This document shows positions 6,257-12,304 of a stretch of 12,304 nt of DNA, one piece after another. Under the pieces are notes generated by a model. That model searched no databases, had not been told where the DNA came from, and saw only the letters and a program-made list of their open reading frames with translations. The stretch comes from an uncultured Rubrivivax sp. (GTDB lineage: Bacteria; Pseudomonadota; Gammaproteobacteria; Burkholderiales; Burkholderiaceae_C), in assembly GCA_937975735.1 (NCBI GenBank), contig CALJUI010000441.1, forward strand, positions 1-12,304, read 5' to 3'. Each line of letters opens with the position of its first letter. Position 1 is the first letter of the stretch. A program made the translations under genes and the position numbers.

Positions 6257-6715
6257 GTGGGAAACAAACTCTACGTGGGCAACCTTGCCTACTCCGTGCG
6301 CGACGATGGCCTCGAGCAGGCCTTTTCGCAGTTCGGCACCGTCACGTCCGCCAAGGTCATGATGGACCGCGACACCGGCCGATCCAAGGGCTTCGGCTTC
6401 GTCGAGATGGGCTCTGACGCCGAGGCGCAGGCCGCGATCAACGGCATGAACGGCCAGCCCCTCGAGGGCCGTGCCGTCGTCGTCAACGAGGCGCGTCCGC
6501 GCGAGGAGCGTCCGGGCGGCTTCGGCGGCGGTGGCCGCGGCGGCTACGGCGGTGGCGGTGGCTACGGCGGCGGTGGCGGCGGTGGCCGCAGCCCCTACGG
6601 CGGCGGCGGTCGCAGCGGCGGTGGTGGTGGCGGCGGCTACGGTGGCGGCGGCGGTGGCCGCAGCGGCGGCGGTGGCGGCGGCGGTGGTGGCGGCGGTGGC
6701 CGCGGCGGCTACTGA
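6257..6715 (+). CDS. Glycine-rich single-RRM RNA-binding protein
   Basis: 152 residues. An RNA recognition motif fills residues 3-80, with RNP2 LYVGNL (5-10) and RNP1 KGFGFVEM (44-51); the RNP1 aromatic residues Phe46 and Phe48 and Tyr6 are the usual RNA-stacking positions. After a short charged linker (PREERPGG) the tail from 89 to 152 is almost only Gly with Arg, Tyr and Ser, in RGGY and GGYGG units. This plan matches bacterial cold-inducible RNA-binding proteins (Rbp of cyanobacteria) and plant glycine-rich RNA-binding proteins. Likely role is single-stranded RNA binding and chaperoning in the cytoplasm. Start is GTG, supported by AAAAGGG at 7 nt and by the family N-terminus MGNKLYVGNL. 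It is a single-gene unit with its own promoter and terminator. Confidence 0.93.
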   Translation: MGNKLYVGNLAYSVRDDGLEQAFSQFGTVTSAKVMMDRDTGRSKGFGFVEMGSDAEAQAAINGMNGQPLEGRAVVVNEARPREERPGGFGGGGRGGYGGGGGYGGGGGGGRSPYGGGGRSGGGGGGGYGGGGGGRSGGGGGGGGGGGGRGGY

Positions 6716-6741
6716 TCCCCCAGGCACGGCGAGTATCTGAA

Positions 6742-6772
6742 GGGTCCGGCGCGAAAGCGCCGGGCCCTTTTT
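6742..6772 (+). terminator. Rho-independent terminator of the RNA-binding protein gene
   Basis: An 11-bp stem, GGGTCCGGCGC (6742-6752) with GCGCCGGGCCC (6757-6767), has a single T-G wobble, closes on a GAAA tetraloop and is followed by TTTTT (6768-6772). It begins 26 nt after the TGA. It also faces the end of the convergent sbtB-like gene (stop at 6795), but on that strand the T-rich side is weak, so it mainly serves the plus strand. Confidence 0.93.
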
Positions 6773-6794
6773 CATGGCGCCGCCCGGGAGCGGG

Positions 6795-7100
6795 TCAGAA
6801 ATGGTCGGCGCGAACCACGCCGACCTCGGCGAAATACAGCGCGACGCTGTAGTTTGCCGCGTAGCGATCGAGCACGTGGCGCGCGATCGCCTCGGCCGAC
6901 GGCGCGTCGCAGACCACCTTCAGCTCGATCGTCCGGTCGGCCTCCCAGCGCCCCTCGCGCTCGCCCTCCACCGCGCCGCCGCGCACCTCGACGACGGTCC
7001 AGACATGGGCGCCGAGCTGACGCGCGTCGCGCACCAGGCGGGCCTCCAGCGTCGCCTCGGCGACGATGACGAGCAGGGTCTTGCTGTGCTTGTCGATCAT
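6795..7100 (-). CDS. sbtB: SbtB-type PII-like signalling protein
   Basis: 101 residues with the ferredoxin-like PII pattern: strand KTLLVIVAEATLEARLVRDARQLG (7-30), strand HVWTVVEVRGG (32-42), a charged loop AVEGEREGRWEADRT (43-57) in the T-loop position, strand IELKVVCDAP (58-67), helix AEAIARHVLDRYAANYSV (69-86), and strand ALYFAEVGVVRA (87-98). It directly follows and overlaps (ATGA) an SbtA-family transporter, the arrangement of SbtA/SbtB pairs; cyanobacterial SbtB binds adenine nucleotides including cAMP and controls SbtA. A strong GGAGG precedes the ATG. There is no Tyr in the loop, so GlnD-type uridylylation is not expected. The C-terminal Cys-rich redox loop of many cyanobacterial SbtB proteins is absent (sole Cys is 64). 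Assignment rests on fold pattern and context. Confidence 0.8.
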   Translation of the reverse strand: MIDKHSKTLLVIVAEATLEARLVRDARQLGAHVWTVVEVRGGAVEGEREGRWEADRTIELKVVCDAPSAEAIARHVLDRYAANYSVALYFAEVGVVRADHF

Positions 7101-8050
7101 GCGGACAACCTCCGGGCGAGCTCGATGTACAGCGGGATGCCGACGAAGATGTTGAACGGGAAGGTGATGCCCAGCGCCGCGGTGATCGACAGCGCCGCAT
7201 TGGCCTCCGGCACCGCGATGCGCATCGCGGTCGGCGCGGCGATGTAGCTGGCGCTCGCCGCCAGCGTCGCGAGCAGCGCCACGCCGCCGGTCGACAGCCC
7301 CAAGGCCAGCCCAACCAGTGCGCCGGCCAGCGCCAGCACCGGCGGCAGCGCGAGGCCGACCACCAGCACCGCCGGTCCGAAGCGGCGCACCTCGGCGAGC
7401 CGGCCGCCGGCGACCAGGCCGAGCTCGAGCAGGAACAACGCCAGCACGCCCTTGAACGGGTCGACGAACACCGCCTTGATCGCTGCGGTGCCGGCGTCGC
7501 CGGCGATCGCGCCGCTCGCGCTGCCGCCCAGCAGCAGCAGCCCCTTCTTGCCGAACAGCACGTCGTGCGCCAGCTCGCCCCAGCGCGTCGGCGCGCCCGC
7601 GGGCCCGGCCGCCGCCGGGCGCCAGCGGGCGAGCAGGATGCCGGCGACCAGCCCGGGCGCCTCCATCACCGCGACCCACAGCGCAGCGTGGCTCTCGTGT
7701 GCGATGCCCTGGCGCGCCAGCGTCGCGGTCGCCACCGCGAAGGTCACGACGCTGACCGAGCCGTAGTGCGCGCCGAGCGCGGCCGCGTCGGCCTGTTCCA
7801 GCCGCAACGCACGCAGCAGCGGATAGATCGCGAAGGGGATCGCGAAGCCCAGCGCCATGCAGGCCAGCACCTGCGGCGCCAGTTCGCCGATCGGCTGGCG
7901 CGACAGCTCCAGCCCGCCCTTCAGCCCGATCGCCAGCAGCAGGTAGATCGACAGCGTCTCGTAGAGCGCATCGGGCAGCCGCAGGTCGCTCTTGACCAGG
8001 CGCGCGAACACGCCCAGCGCGAAGAACAGCACGACGACGTCGAGCGTCAT
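7097..8050 (-). CDS. sbtA: SbtA-family sodium-dependent bicarbonate transporter
   Basis: 317 residues, about ten hydrophobic segments in two inverted halves separated by a soluble loop near 143-168. Family signatures are present: LSIYLLLAIGLKGGLEL (33-49), AHYGSVSVVTFAVA (94-107) in the first half, VDPFKGVLALFLLELGLVAG (196-215), and ASASYIAAPTAMRIAVPEAN (265-284) with LGITFPFNIFVGIPLY (293-308) near the end. In cyanobacteria SbtA imports bicarbonate with sodium at high affinity; proteobacterial members are little studied, so the substrate here is inferred. Both crossover regions with Ser/Thr-rich breaks, where the sodium and anion bind, look intact. ATG 8050 overlaps the SDR stop as ATGA; the upstream Shine-Dalgarno is weak, suggesting coupled translation. 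Its stop overlaps the PII-like gene. Confidence 0.88.
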   Translation of the reverse strand: MTLDVVVLFFALGVFARLVKSDLRLPDALYETLSIYLLLAIGLKGGLELSRQPIGELAPQVLACMALGFAIPFAIYPLLRALRLEQADAAALGAHYGSVSVVTFAVATATLARQGIAHESHAALWVAVMEAPGLVAGILLARWRPAAAGPAGAPTRWGELAHDVLFGKKGLLLLGGSASGAIAGDAGTAAIKAVFVDPFKGVLALFLLELGLVAGGRLAEVRRFGPAVLVVGLALPPVLALAGALVGLALGLSTGGVALLATLAASASYIAAPTAMRIAVPEANAALSITAALGITFPFNIFVGIPLYIELARRLSA

Positions 8051-8844
8051 CGCGCCCGGCCCTGCTCGCCGCGCCGCGGCTTGCGGCCGCGGCCGGCGAA
8101 CAGCCGGTCGAACAGCGGGTTCGGCAGCAGCCGCAGCAGCTTGGCGACGATTCCCATCTGCCAGGGGATGACGCGGTAGCTCGTGCCGGCGGCAATGGCC
8201 TGGAAGGCCCGGTCGGCGAAGTCCTCGGGGCTGAGCAGGAAGGGCATCGGGTAGGGGTTGCGCGCGGTCAGCGGCGTGGCGATGTAGCCCGGCAGGATCG
8301 TCACCACCTGCACGCCGGCGTCGCGGCACTCGCCCCGCAGGCTCTCGCAGTAGGCGACCACCGCCGCCTTGCTCGCGCAGTAGGCGCCATGGCCGGGCAG
8401 GCCGCGGATCGCGGCGACGCTGGCGATGCCGACCAGCGTGCCGGCGCGCCGCTCGCGCATCGGCCCGATGAAGGGCTGGAAGGTCGCGGCCAGCCCGGTG
8501 TTGTTGGTCGCCAGCGTGTCGCGCATCACGTCGAGGTCCTCGCGCAGCGCGCTGTCCATGCCGACGCTGATGCCCGCGTTGGCGATCACGACGTCGGGCA
8601 GCCCCTGGCGCGCCAGACAGGCCTGGCCGGCGCCGACGATGCTGTCGATGTCGCTGACGTCGGCGCCGTAAACCGCCGCCCGCTCCTCGCCCAGGCCCTG
8701 CGCCGAGACCCAGTCGGCGAGCGCATCGGTGCGCCGCGCCACCAATGCCAAGCGCCAGCCCGCCGCCGCGTAACGGGCGGCCAGCGCCTGGCCGATGCCG
8801 CTCGACGCCCCGGTGATGAAGACCAGCGGCCCGGCGGCGCTCAT
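8047..8844 (-). CDS. Short-chain dehydrogenase/reductase (SDR)
   Basis: 265-residue classical SDR. The cofactor motif TGASSGIG is at 11-18, followed by VARRT (35-39; an Arg pair that favours NADP over NAD). NAG is at 89-91, Asn114/Asn115 in the active-site helix, catalytic Ser142 in GIASVAA, and Tyr155 and Lys159 in YCASK. PGYIATPLT (185-193) follows. The catalytic tetrad is therefore complete. The C-terminal 30 residues are basic (GRGRKPRRGEQGRAR) after an amphipathic KLLRLLPNPLFDRLF stretch, which may favour membrane association. It sits between lptC and sbtA with ATGA overlaps on both sides. Substrate unknown; a role in lipid or envelope chemistry is only suggested by its neighbours. Confidence 0.92.
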   Translation of the reverse strand: MSAAGPLVFITGASSGIGQALAARYAAAGWRLALVARRTDALADWVSAQGLGEERAAVYGADVSDIDSIVGAGQACLARQGLPDVVIANAGISVGMDSALREDLDVMRDTLATNNTGLAATFQPFIGPMRERRAGTLVGIASVAAIRGLPGHGAYCASKAAVVAYCESLRGECRDAGVQVVTILPGYIATPLTARNPYPMPFLLSPEDFADRAFQAIAAGTSYRVIPWQMGIVAKLLRLLPNPLFDRLFAGRGRKPRRGEQGRAR

Positions 8845-9512
8845 CGCCCAGGCGCCTGCAACACGGCGCGCATCGGCCCGCTCAGCTCGAGGAGGCGGCG
8901 CTCGTGGTCGTAGACCAGGCCGGCTGCGCGCACGACGTTGCGGCCCTGGATCACCTGCACCGGCCGGTCGGTGCGCACGACGTCCCGGTCGAGCAGGGCC
9001 TGCAGGAACTCGCTGCGGATCACGATCGGCGCGCCATTCGCATCGGTGCCGGTGACCTCGGCGCCGCCCTGCAGCTGCAGTTCGCTCGCCTGTCCGTTGC
9101 TGACCGCCCGCCGCGCGCTGGCCAGCGTCACCCGGCCGTCCGGCGCGTACGCGTGGACCTGCACGCTGTCGATCTCGATGCGGTCGTCGGCCGGATAGTG
9201 GCGCAACTCGCGGCCCTCGAGCCGCACGCGCAGGCGGCCGTCGGGCGCGAAGCGCTGCATCGTGAAGCGCTGCATCGTGTAGTCGGGTTCCTGCCGCTGC
9301 GGGTCGCGCTCGGTCGGCGCGACGGCGCCCGGCGTGTTCTTGACCAGCCACCAGGTGCCGAGCGCGAGCAGCGCCATCAGCAACAGGGGCAGGTAGGCCG
9401 TGAAGCCTTCGCGCAGCACCTGATGCCAGGGCCGGCGCGGCGGTCGCGGCCCGGCACTGCGTCGGCCGATCGGCACCTCGGGCAGGTCGGGCAGGTGCAG
9501 TTCGGCGCTCAC
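8841..9512 (-). CDS. lptC: LPS export ABC transporter periplasmic protein LptC
   Basis: 223 residues: a Pro/Arg-rich cytoplasmic N-terminus of about 38 residues, one membrane anchor (about 39-57, AYLPLLLMALLALGTWWLV), then a periplasmic beta-jellyroll domain. Typical segments are PDYTMQRF and APDGRLRVRLEGRELRHYPADD, VTLASARRAVSNGQASELQLQGGAEVTG and IRSEFLQALLDRDVVRTDRPVQVIQG. LptC links the LptBFG ABC transporter to the LptA bridge and passes LPS outward. The E. coli protein has 191 residues; the excess lies in the N-terminus. GTG 9512 is chosen because a longer frame to 9575 would run inside kdsC; GTG also leaves a sensible 16-nt gap. Position after kdsD-kdsC is the conserved order. Its stop overlaps the SDR start as ATGA. 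Confidence 0.9.
   Translation of the reverse strand: MSAELHLPDLPEVPIGRRSAGPRPPRRPWHQVLREGFTAYLPLLLMALLALGTWWLVKNTPGAVAPTERDPQRQEPDYTMQRFTMQRFAPDGRLRVRLEGRELRHYPADDRIEIDSVQVHAYAPDGRVTLASARRAVSNGQASELQLQGGAEVTGTDANGAPIVIRSEFLQALLDRDVVRTDRPVQVIQGRNVVRAAGLVYDHERRLLELSGPMRAVLQAPGR
9249..9278 (-). repeat. 15-bp perfect tandem repeat inside lptC
   Basis: The unit gaagcgctgcatcgt occurs twice head to tail (9249-9263 and 9264-9278) with no mismatch. In the lptC frame it encodes TMQRF-TMQRF. The unit length is a multiple of three, so copy-number change would keep the frame. Confidence 0.95.
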
Positions 9513-9528
9513 TGGGCCCCCGTCGCGC

Positions 9529-10101
9529 TCACCGCGCGTCCAGCGTCTTGCGCTGCGCTTCGAGCAGCGCGGCATAGCGCCCGCTGGCCATCAGCAGCAG
9601 GTCGCAGAACTCGCGCGCCGCGCCGCCGCCGCCCGGCGCTTCGGTCACGTGGTCGGCGATCGCGCGCACCTCCGCGTGCGCGTTCGGCGGCGCGCAAGCG
9701 AAGGCCGCGCGTTCGAGCAATGGCAGGTCGGGCCAGTCGTCACCGATCGCCGCGACCTGCGGCCAGTCCAGGCCGAGCGATGCGAGCAAGGCCTGCGCCG
9801 CCGCCAGCTTGTCGGCGGCGCCGTAGACCGCGTGCGCCAGGCCGAGATCGGCGACGCGCCGGCGCACCGCGGCGGAATCGCGGCCGGTGACGATCAGCGG
9901 CGCGATGCCACCCATCGCGAGCAGCTTCAGGCCATGGCCGTCGAGCACGTGGAAGGCCTTCAGGCGCTCGCCCTGGTCGTCGATGAACAGCCGCCCGTCG
10001 GTGAGCACGCCGTCGACGTCGAAGATCGCCGCCTTCAGGCCGAGCGCGCCGCCCTGCGCGCGCAGCAGCAGTTCGGGCGCAAAGCGCGTCGCGGGCGACA
10101 T
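9529..10101 (-). CDS. kdsC: 3-deoxy-D-manno-octulosonate-8-phosphate phosphatase (KdsC)
   Basis: 190-residue haloacid dehalogenase-type phosphatase without a cap domain, normally a tetramer. It removes phosphate from Kdo-8-phosphate to give Kdo for LPS inner core. HAD motif I is DVDGVLTDG (28-36; nucleophile Asp28, acid Asp30). Motif II is the Thr of VTGRDS (71-76). Motif III is Lys98. Motif IV is GDDWPDL (120-126). The C-terminal VTEAPGGGGAAREFCDLLL (152-170) is the KdsC tail that reaches the neighbouring active site. Start ATG 10101 has AAGGTGA at 7 nt, and the upstream kdsD stop is 2 nt away. A family length of about 170-190 fits. Confidence 0.95.
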   Translation of the reverse strand: MSPATRFAPELLLRAQGGALGLKAAIFDVDGVLTDGRLFIDDQGERLKAFHVLDGHGLKLLAMGGIAPLIVTGRDSAAVRRRVADLGLAHAVYGAADKLAAAQALLASLGLDWPQVAAIGDDWPDLPLLERAAFACAPPNAHAEVRAIADHVTEAPGGGGAAREFCDLLLMASGRYAALLEAQRKTLDAR

Positions 10102-10103
10102 CG

Positions 10104-11090
10104 TCAGATCACCTTCGCCCTGAGCAGGTCGTTGGTGTTGAGCGCACCGACCAGCCGGCCGTCGCCGTCGACCACCAGCACGCTGGTGATCCGGTGCTTC
10201 TCCATCACCTCCGCCGCGTCGACGGCCAGCGCGTCGGCGGACACCAGCCGGGGGCCGGGATGCATCACGTCGCGGGCGCGCAGGCTGCGCAATTCGGCGC
10301 CGCGTTCGATCAGCCGGCGCAGGTCGCCGTCGGTGAAGATGCCGATCGCCCTTCCGTCGCCGTCGACCACCGCGGTGAAGCCCAAGCCCTTGCCGGTCAT
10401 CTCGCGCAGCAGCGTGGTGAAGTCGGTCTCGGGGCCGACCCGCGGCACCGCATCGCCGCTACGCATCAGGTCGTGCACGTGCATCAGCAGCTTGCGCCCG
10501 AGGCTGCCGCCCGGGTGCGAGCGCGCGAAGTCCTCCGGCGCGAAGCCGCGCGCGTCGAGCAGCGCCACCGCGAGCGCATCGCCCAGGGCCATCTGCGCCG
10601 TCGTGCTCGCGGTCGGCGCCAGGTTCAGCGGGCAGGCCTCCTGGTCGACCGCGCTCGACAGCACGAGGTCGGCGTGGCGCGCCAGCGTCGACTCGGGCCT
10701 GCCGGTCATCGCGACGAGCACCACGCCGATGCGGCGGATCGCCGGCAGGATCGCCGCCAGCTCGTCGCTCTCGCCGGAATTGCTGATCGCCAGCACGACG
10801 TCGCCGGTGGTCACCATGCCGAGATCGCCGTGGCTGGCCTCGGCCGGGTGCACGAAGAAGGCCGGCGTGCCGGTGGAGGCCAATGTCGCGGCGATCTTGC
10901 GCCCGACGTGGCCGCTCTTGCCCATGCCCATCACGATCACGCGGCCGCGGCAGCCGAGCATCGCCTCGACCGCGCGGGCGAAGCCCTCGCCCTGGCGCGC
11001 CGGCAGCGCCTGCAGGGCGCGGACCTCGATGTCGATCGTCTGCGCGGCCAGCGCCAGCGCACGCTCGGCGTCGAACGGTCGCGCGGTCAC
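10104..11090 (-). CDS. kdsD: D-arabinose-5-phosphate isomerase (KdsD/KpsF)
   Basis: 328 residues: an SIS sugar-isomerase domain followed by two CBS domains. It converts ribulose-5-phosphate to arabinose-5-phosphate, the first committed step of Kdo synthesis. SIS motifs are VIVMGMGKSGHVGRKIA (51-67), ASHGDLGMV (85-93), SNSGESDEL (103-111) and SHPGGSLGRKLL (191-202). CBS units are about 205-265 (ending GIFTDGDLRRLI) and 275-325 (ending LVGALNTNDLL). Start GTG 11090 gives the common N-terminus TARPFDAERAL; the nearby ATG 11110 is in another frame and meets a stop after seven codons. The frame stays open far upstream through the antiporter gene, but that is antisense. First gene of the six-gene operon. 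Confidence 0.95.
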   Translation of the reverse strand: MTARPFDAERALALAAQTIDIEVRALQALPARQGEGFARAVEAMLGCRGRVIVMGMGKSGHVGRKIAATLASTGTPAFFVHPAEASHGDLGMVTTGDVVLAISNSGESDELAAILPAIRRIGVVLVAMTGRPESTLARHADLVLSSAVDQEACPLNLAPTASTTAQMALGDALAVALLDARGFAPEDFARSHPGGSLGRKLLMHVHDLMRSGDAVPRVGPETDFTTLLREMTGKGLGFTAVVDGDGRAIGIFTDGDLRRLIERGAELRSLRARDVMHPGPRLVSADALAVDAAEVMEKHRITSVLVVDGDGRLVGALNTNDLLRAKVI

Positions 11091-11116
11091 GGGTTGGCGT
11101 CGGCTAGCATCGGCGC

Positions 11117-11122
11117 ATTCTA
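11117..11122 (-). promoter_or_regulatory. Candidate -10 box of the kdsD operon
   Basis: On the minus strand TAGAAT (11122-11117; five of six match TATAAT) lies in the 39-bp gap between kdsD and the divergent antiporter gene. RNA would start near 11110, giving a leader of about 20 nt before GTG 11090. The -35 position falls inside the first codons of the antiporter and shows no good match. The antiporter promoter must in turn overlap the start of kdsD; the best-looking box there is only TTGGCG (11094-11099). Confidence 0.4.
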
Positions 11123-11129
11123 GGAAATC

Positions 11130-12304
11130 ATGGCCAGCACCCTCGAACTCGTCCTGCTCTACCTGGTCGCGGCCGTGGCCGGCGTCGTCGCCTTCCGCAC
11201 GCTGAAGCTGCCGCCGATGCTCGGCTACCTCGTGGTCGGCGTGGTGATCGGGCCGAACGCGCTGGCGCTGGCGCAGGACACGGCGAGCGTGAAGTACCTC
11301 GCCGAGTTCGGCGTCGTGTTCCTGATGTTCGTGATCGGGCTGGAGTTCAACCTGCCCAAGCTGCGCAGCATGCGCACGCTGGTGTTCGGCCTCGGCGCGT
11401 CGCAGGTGCTGCTGACGATGGCCGGCGCGATCGCCGGGCACCTGATGCTGTCCTGGACCTGGCAGTGGTTCACCGGCGAGCCCTGGCAGATGTCGCTGCA
11501 GGGCGCGATCGTGCTCGGCGCGGCGATGGCGATGTCCTCGACCGCGATCGTCGTGCGGCTGATGGCCGAGCGGCTCGAGCTCGGCAGCGAGCACGGCCAG
11601 AACGTGCTCGGCATCCTGCTGTTCCAGGACCTGGCGGTGGTGCCGCTGCTGGTGCTGATCCCGGCGCTGAACGAGAGCGGGCGGGAGCTCGCCGTGTCGC
11701 TCGGCTACGCGGTGCTCAAGGCCACCGTGCTGCTGACCGTGCTGCTGGTCGGCGGCCAGAAGATCATGCGCTGGTGGCTGACGCTCGTCGCGCGGCGCAA
11801 GAGCGACGAGCTGTTCATGCTCAACCTGCTGCTGATCACGCTCGGGCTGTCCTACCTGACCGAGCACGCCGGCCTGTCGCTCGCGCTCGGCGCCTTCGTC
11901 GCCGGCATGCTGATCGCCGAGACCGAGTACAAGCACCAGGTCGAGACCGACATCCGGCCCTTCCACGACGTCTTGCTGGGCCTGTTCTTCATCACCATCG
12001 GCATGAAGCTCGACTGGCGCCCGGTGCTCGACCACTGGCTGCTCGTGCTGCTGCTGACGACGATCCCGGTCGCCGCGAAGTTCGTGCTCATCGCCGGCCT
12101 GGCGCGCGCCTTCCGCGCGACGCCCGGCGTCGCGCTGCGCACCGGCCTGTACCTGGCGCAGGCCGGCGAGTTCGGCTTCGTGCTGCTGACGCTGGGCGCC
12201 GACGGCGGCCTGGTGTCGCCGCAGTGGATGAGCCCGATCCTGGCCAGCATGGTGCTGTCGATGCTGGCCACGCCGTTCATGATCATGTACAGCAACCGCA
12301 TCGT
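11130..12304 (+). CDS. Kef-type monovalent cation:proton antiporter (CPA2 family), 3' end beyond window
   Basis: First 391 residues of a CPA2 antiporter. Segments seen in KefB/KefC-type proteins are LPPMLGYLVVGVVIGPNAL (27-45), FGVVFLMFVIGLEFNL (60-75), GAAMAMSSTAIVVRLMAE (130-147), GILLFQDLAVVPLL (161-174) with the Gln-Asp pair typical of potassium/proton exchangers, LSLALGAFVAGMLIAETEY (249-267), DVLLGLFFITIGMKLDW (280-296) and LAQAGEFGFVLL (342-353). About twelve membrane segments would be complete here; any C-terminal TrkA-N (RCK) nucleotide-binding domain lies beyond the right edge, so KefB/KefC versus a shorter type cannot be decided. ATG 11130 is preceded by AGGAA at 3 nt. It is divergent from kdsD across 39 bp. 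Confidence 0.92.
   Translation, partial: MASTLELVLLYLVAAVAGVVAFRTLKLPPMLGYLVVGVVIGPNALALAQDTASVKYLAEFGVVFLMFVIGLEFNLPKLRSMRTLVFGLGASQVLLTMAGAIAGHLMLSWTWQWFTGEPWQMSLQGAIVLGAAMAMSSTAIVVRLMAERLELGSEHGQNVLGILLFQDLAVVPLLVLIPALNESGRELAVSLGYAVLKATVLLTVLLVGGQKIMRWWLTLVARRKSDELFMLNLLLITLGLSYLTEHAGLSLALGAFVAGMLIAETEYKHQVETDIRPFHDVLLGLFFITIGMKLDWRPVLDHWLLVLLLTTIPVAAKFVLIAGLARAFRATPGVALRTGLYLAQAGEFGFVLLTLGADGGLVSPQWMSPILASMVLSMLATPFMIMYSNRI

Noticed and set aside
6212..6775. Minus-strand frame rich in Ala/Thr opposite the RNA-binding protein
   Set aside because: The poly-Ala/Thr tract is only the complement of GGN repeats; the plus strand carries complete RNP motifs, a ribosome site and a terminator.
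9649..11205. 518-codon plus-strand open frame opposite kdsC and kdsD
   Set aside because: Ser/Arg/Pro-rich shadow of kdsD and kdsC, whose catalytic motifs are complete on the minus strand; it also overlaps the start of the Kef gene in another frame.
11091..12035. Long in-frame extension of kdsD upstream of GTG 11090
   Set aside because: His/Gln/Arg/Asp-rich translation antisense to the Kef membrane protein; KdsD proteins begin at the chosen start.
1..12304. Search for CRISPR arrays, tRNA/rRNA genes, insertion sequences, integrases or phage genes
   Set aside because: No regularly spaced repeats, no cloverleaf with CCA-type end, no transposase or integrase motifs, and no compositional break were seen.

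Overview
The window is very GC-rich (roughly 70% by eye, not counted). Genes are packed tightly, and stop and start codons repeatedly overlap as ATGA. A kdsD-kdsC-lptC block, a Kef-type antiporter, a GMC oxidoreductase and a glycine-rich RRM protein together point to a betaproteobacterium of the Burkholderiales, perhaps the Rubrivivax/Leptothrix/Aquincola side. That placement is inferred from gene content and style, not from a search. I see no mobile element, CRISPR array, tRNA or rRNA. This is chromosomal core and near-core sequence.

Left part, all on the minus strand and read right to left. A four-gene operon runs from 6061 down to 1980: a BtuF-like metal/cobalamin-binding protein without a signal peptide, a MarC-family membrane protein, a nitronate monooxygenase-like flavoprotein, and a GMC (choline dehydrogenase-like) oxidoreductase. 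Gaps are 4 nt or less, or the genes overlap by 4 nt. Just after the GMC gene lies a compact, apparently non-coding unit: a sigma70-like promoter whose -35 box overlaps the GMC stop codon, about 150 nt of structured sequence, and a strong intrinsic terminator with a T-tract. It looks like an sRNA gene or an attenuated leader. It is followed by a single-domain HDOD signalling protein and then by the N-terminal 254 residues of a long-chain acyl-CoA synthetase that leaves the window at the left edge.

Centre. On the plus strand, a cold-shock-like RNA-binding protein (one RRM plus a Gly-rich tail) has its own promoter, a leader of about 100 nt and an excellent terminator. It is divergent from the BtuF-like operon and convergent with the next operon.

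Right part, minus strand. A six-gene operon runs kdsD, kdsC, lptC, SDR, sbtA-like, sbtB-like. The first three genes belong to Kdo synthesis and LPS transport. After lptC, where Burkholderiales usually carry lptA-lptB, there is instead a short-chain dehydrogenase, a sodium/bicarbonate-type transporter (SbtA family) and its small PII-like partner (SbtB type), all translationally coupled. Divergent from kdsD, 39 bp away, a Kef-type CPA2 cation/proton antiporter begins on the plus strand and runs off the right edge.

The two most interesting items are the SbtA/SbtB pair at the tail of an LPS operon, with an SbtB that lacks both the PII uridylylation tyrosine and the cyanobacterial C-terminal cysteine loop, and the promoter-to-terminator non-coding unit at about 1798-1983.
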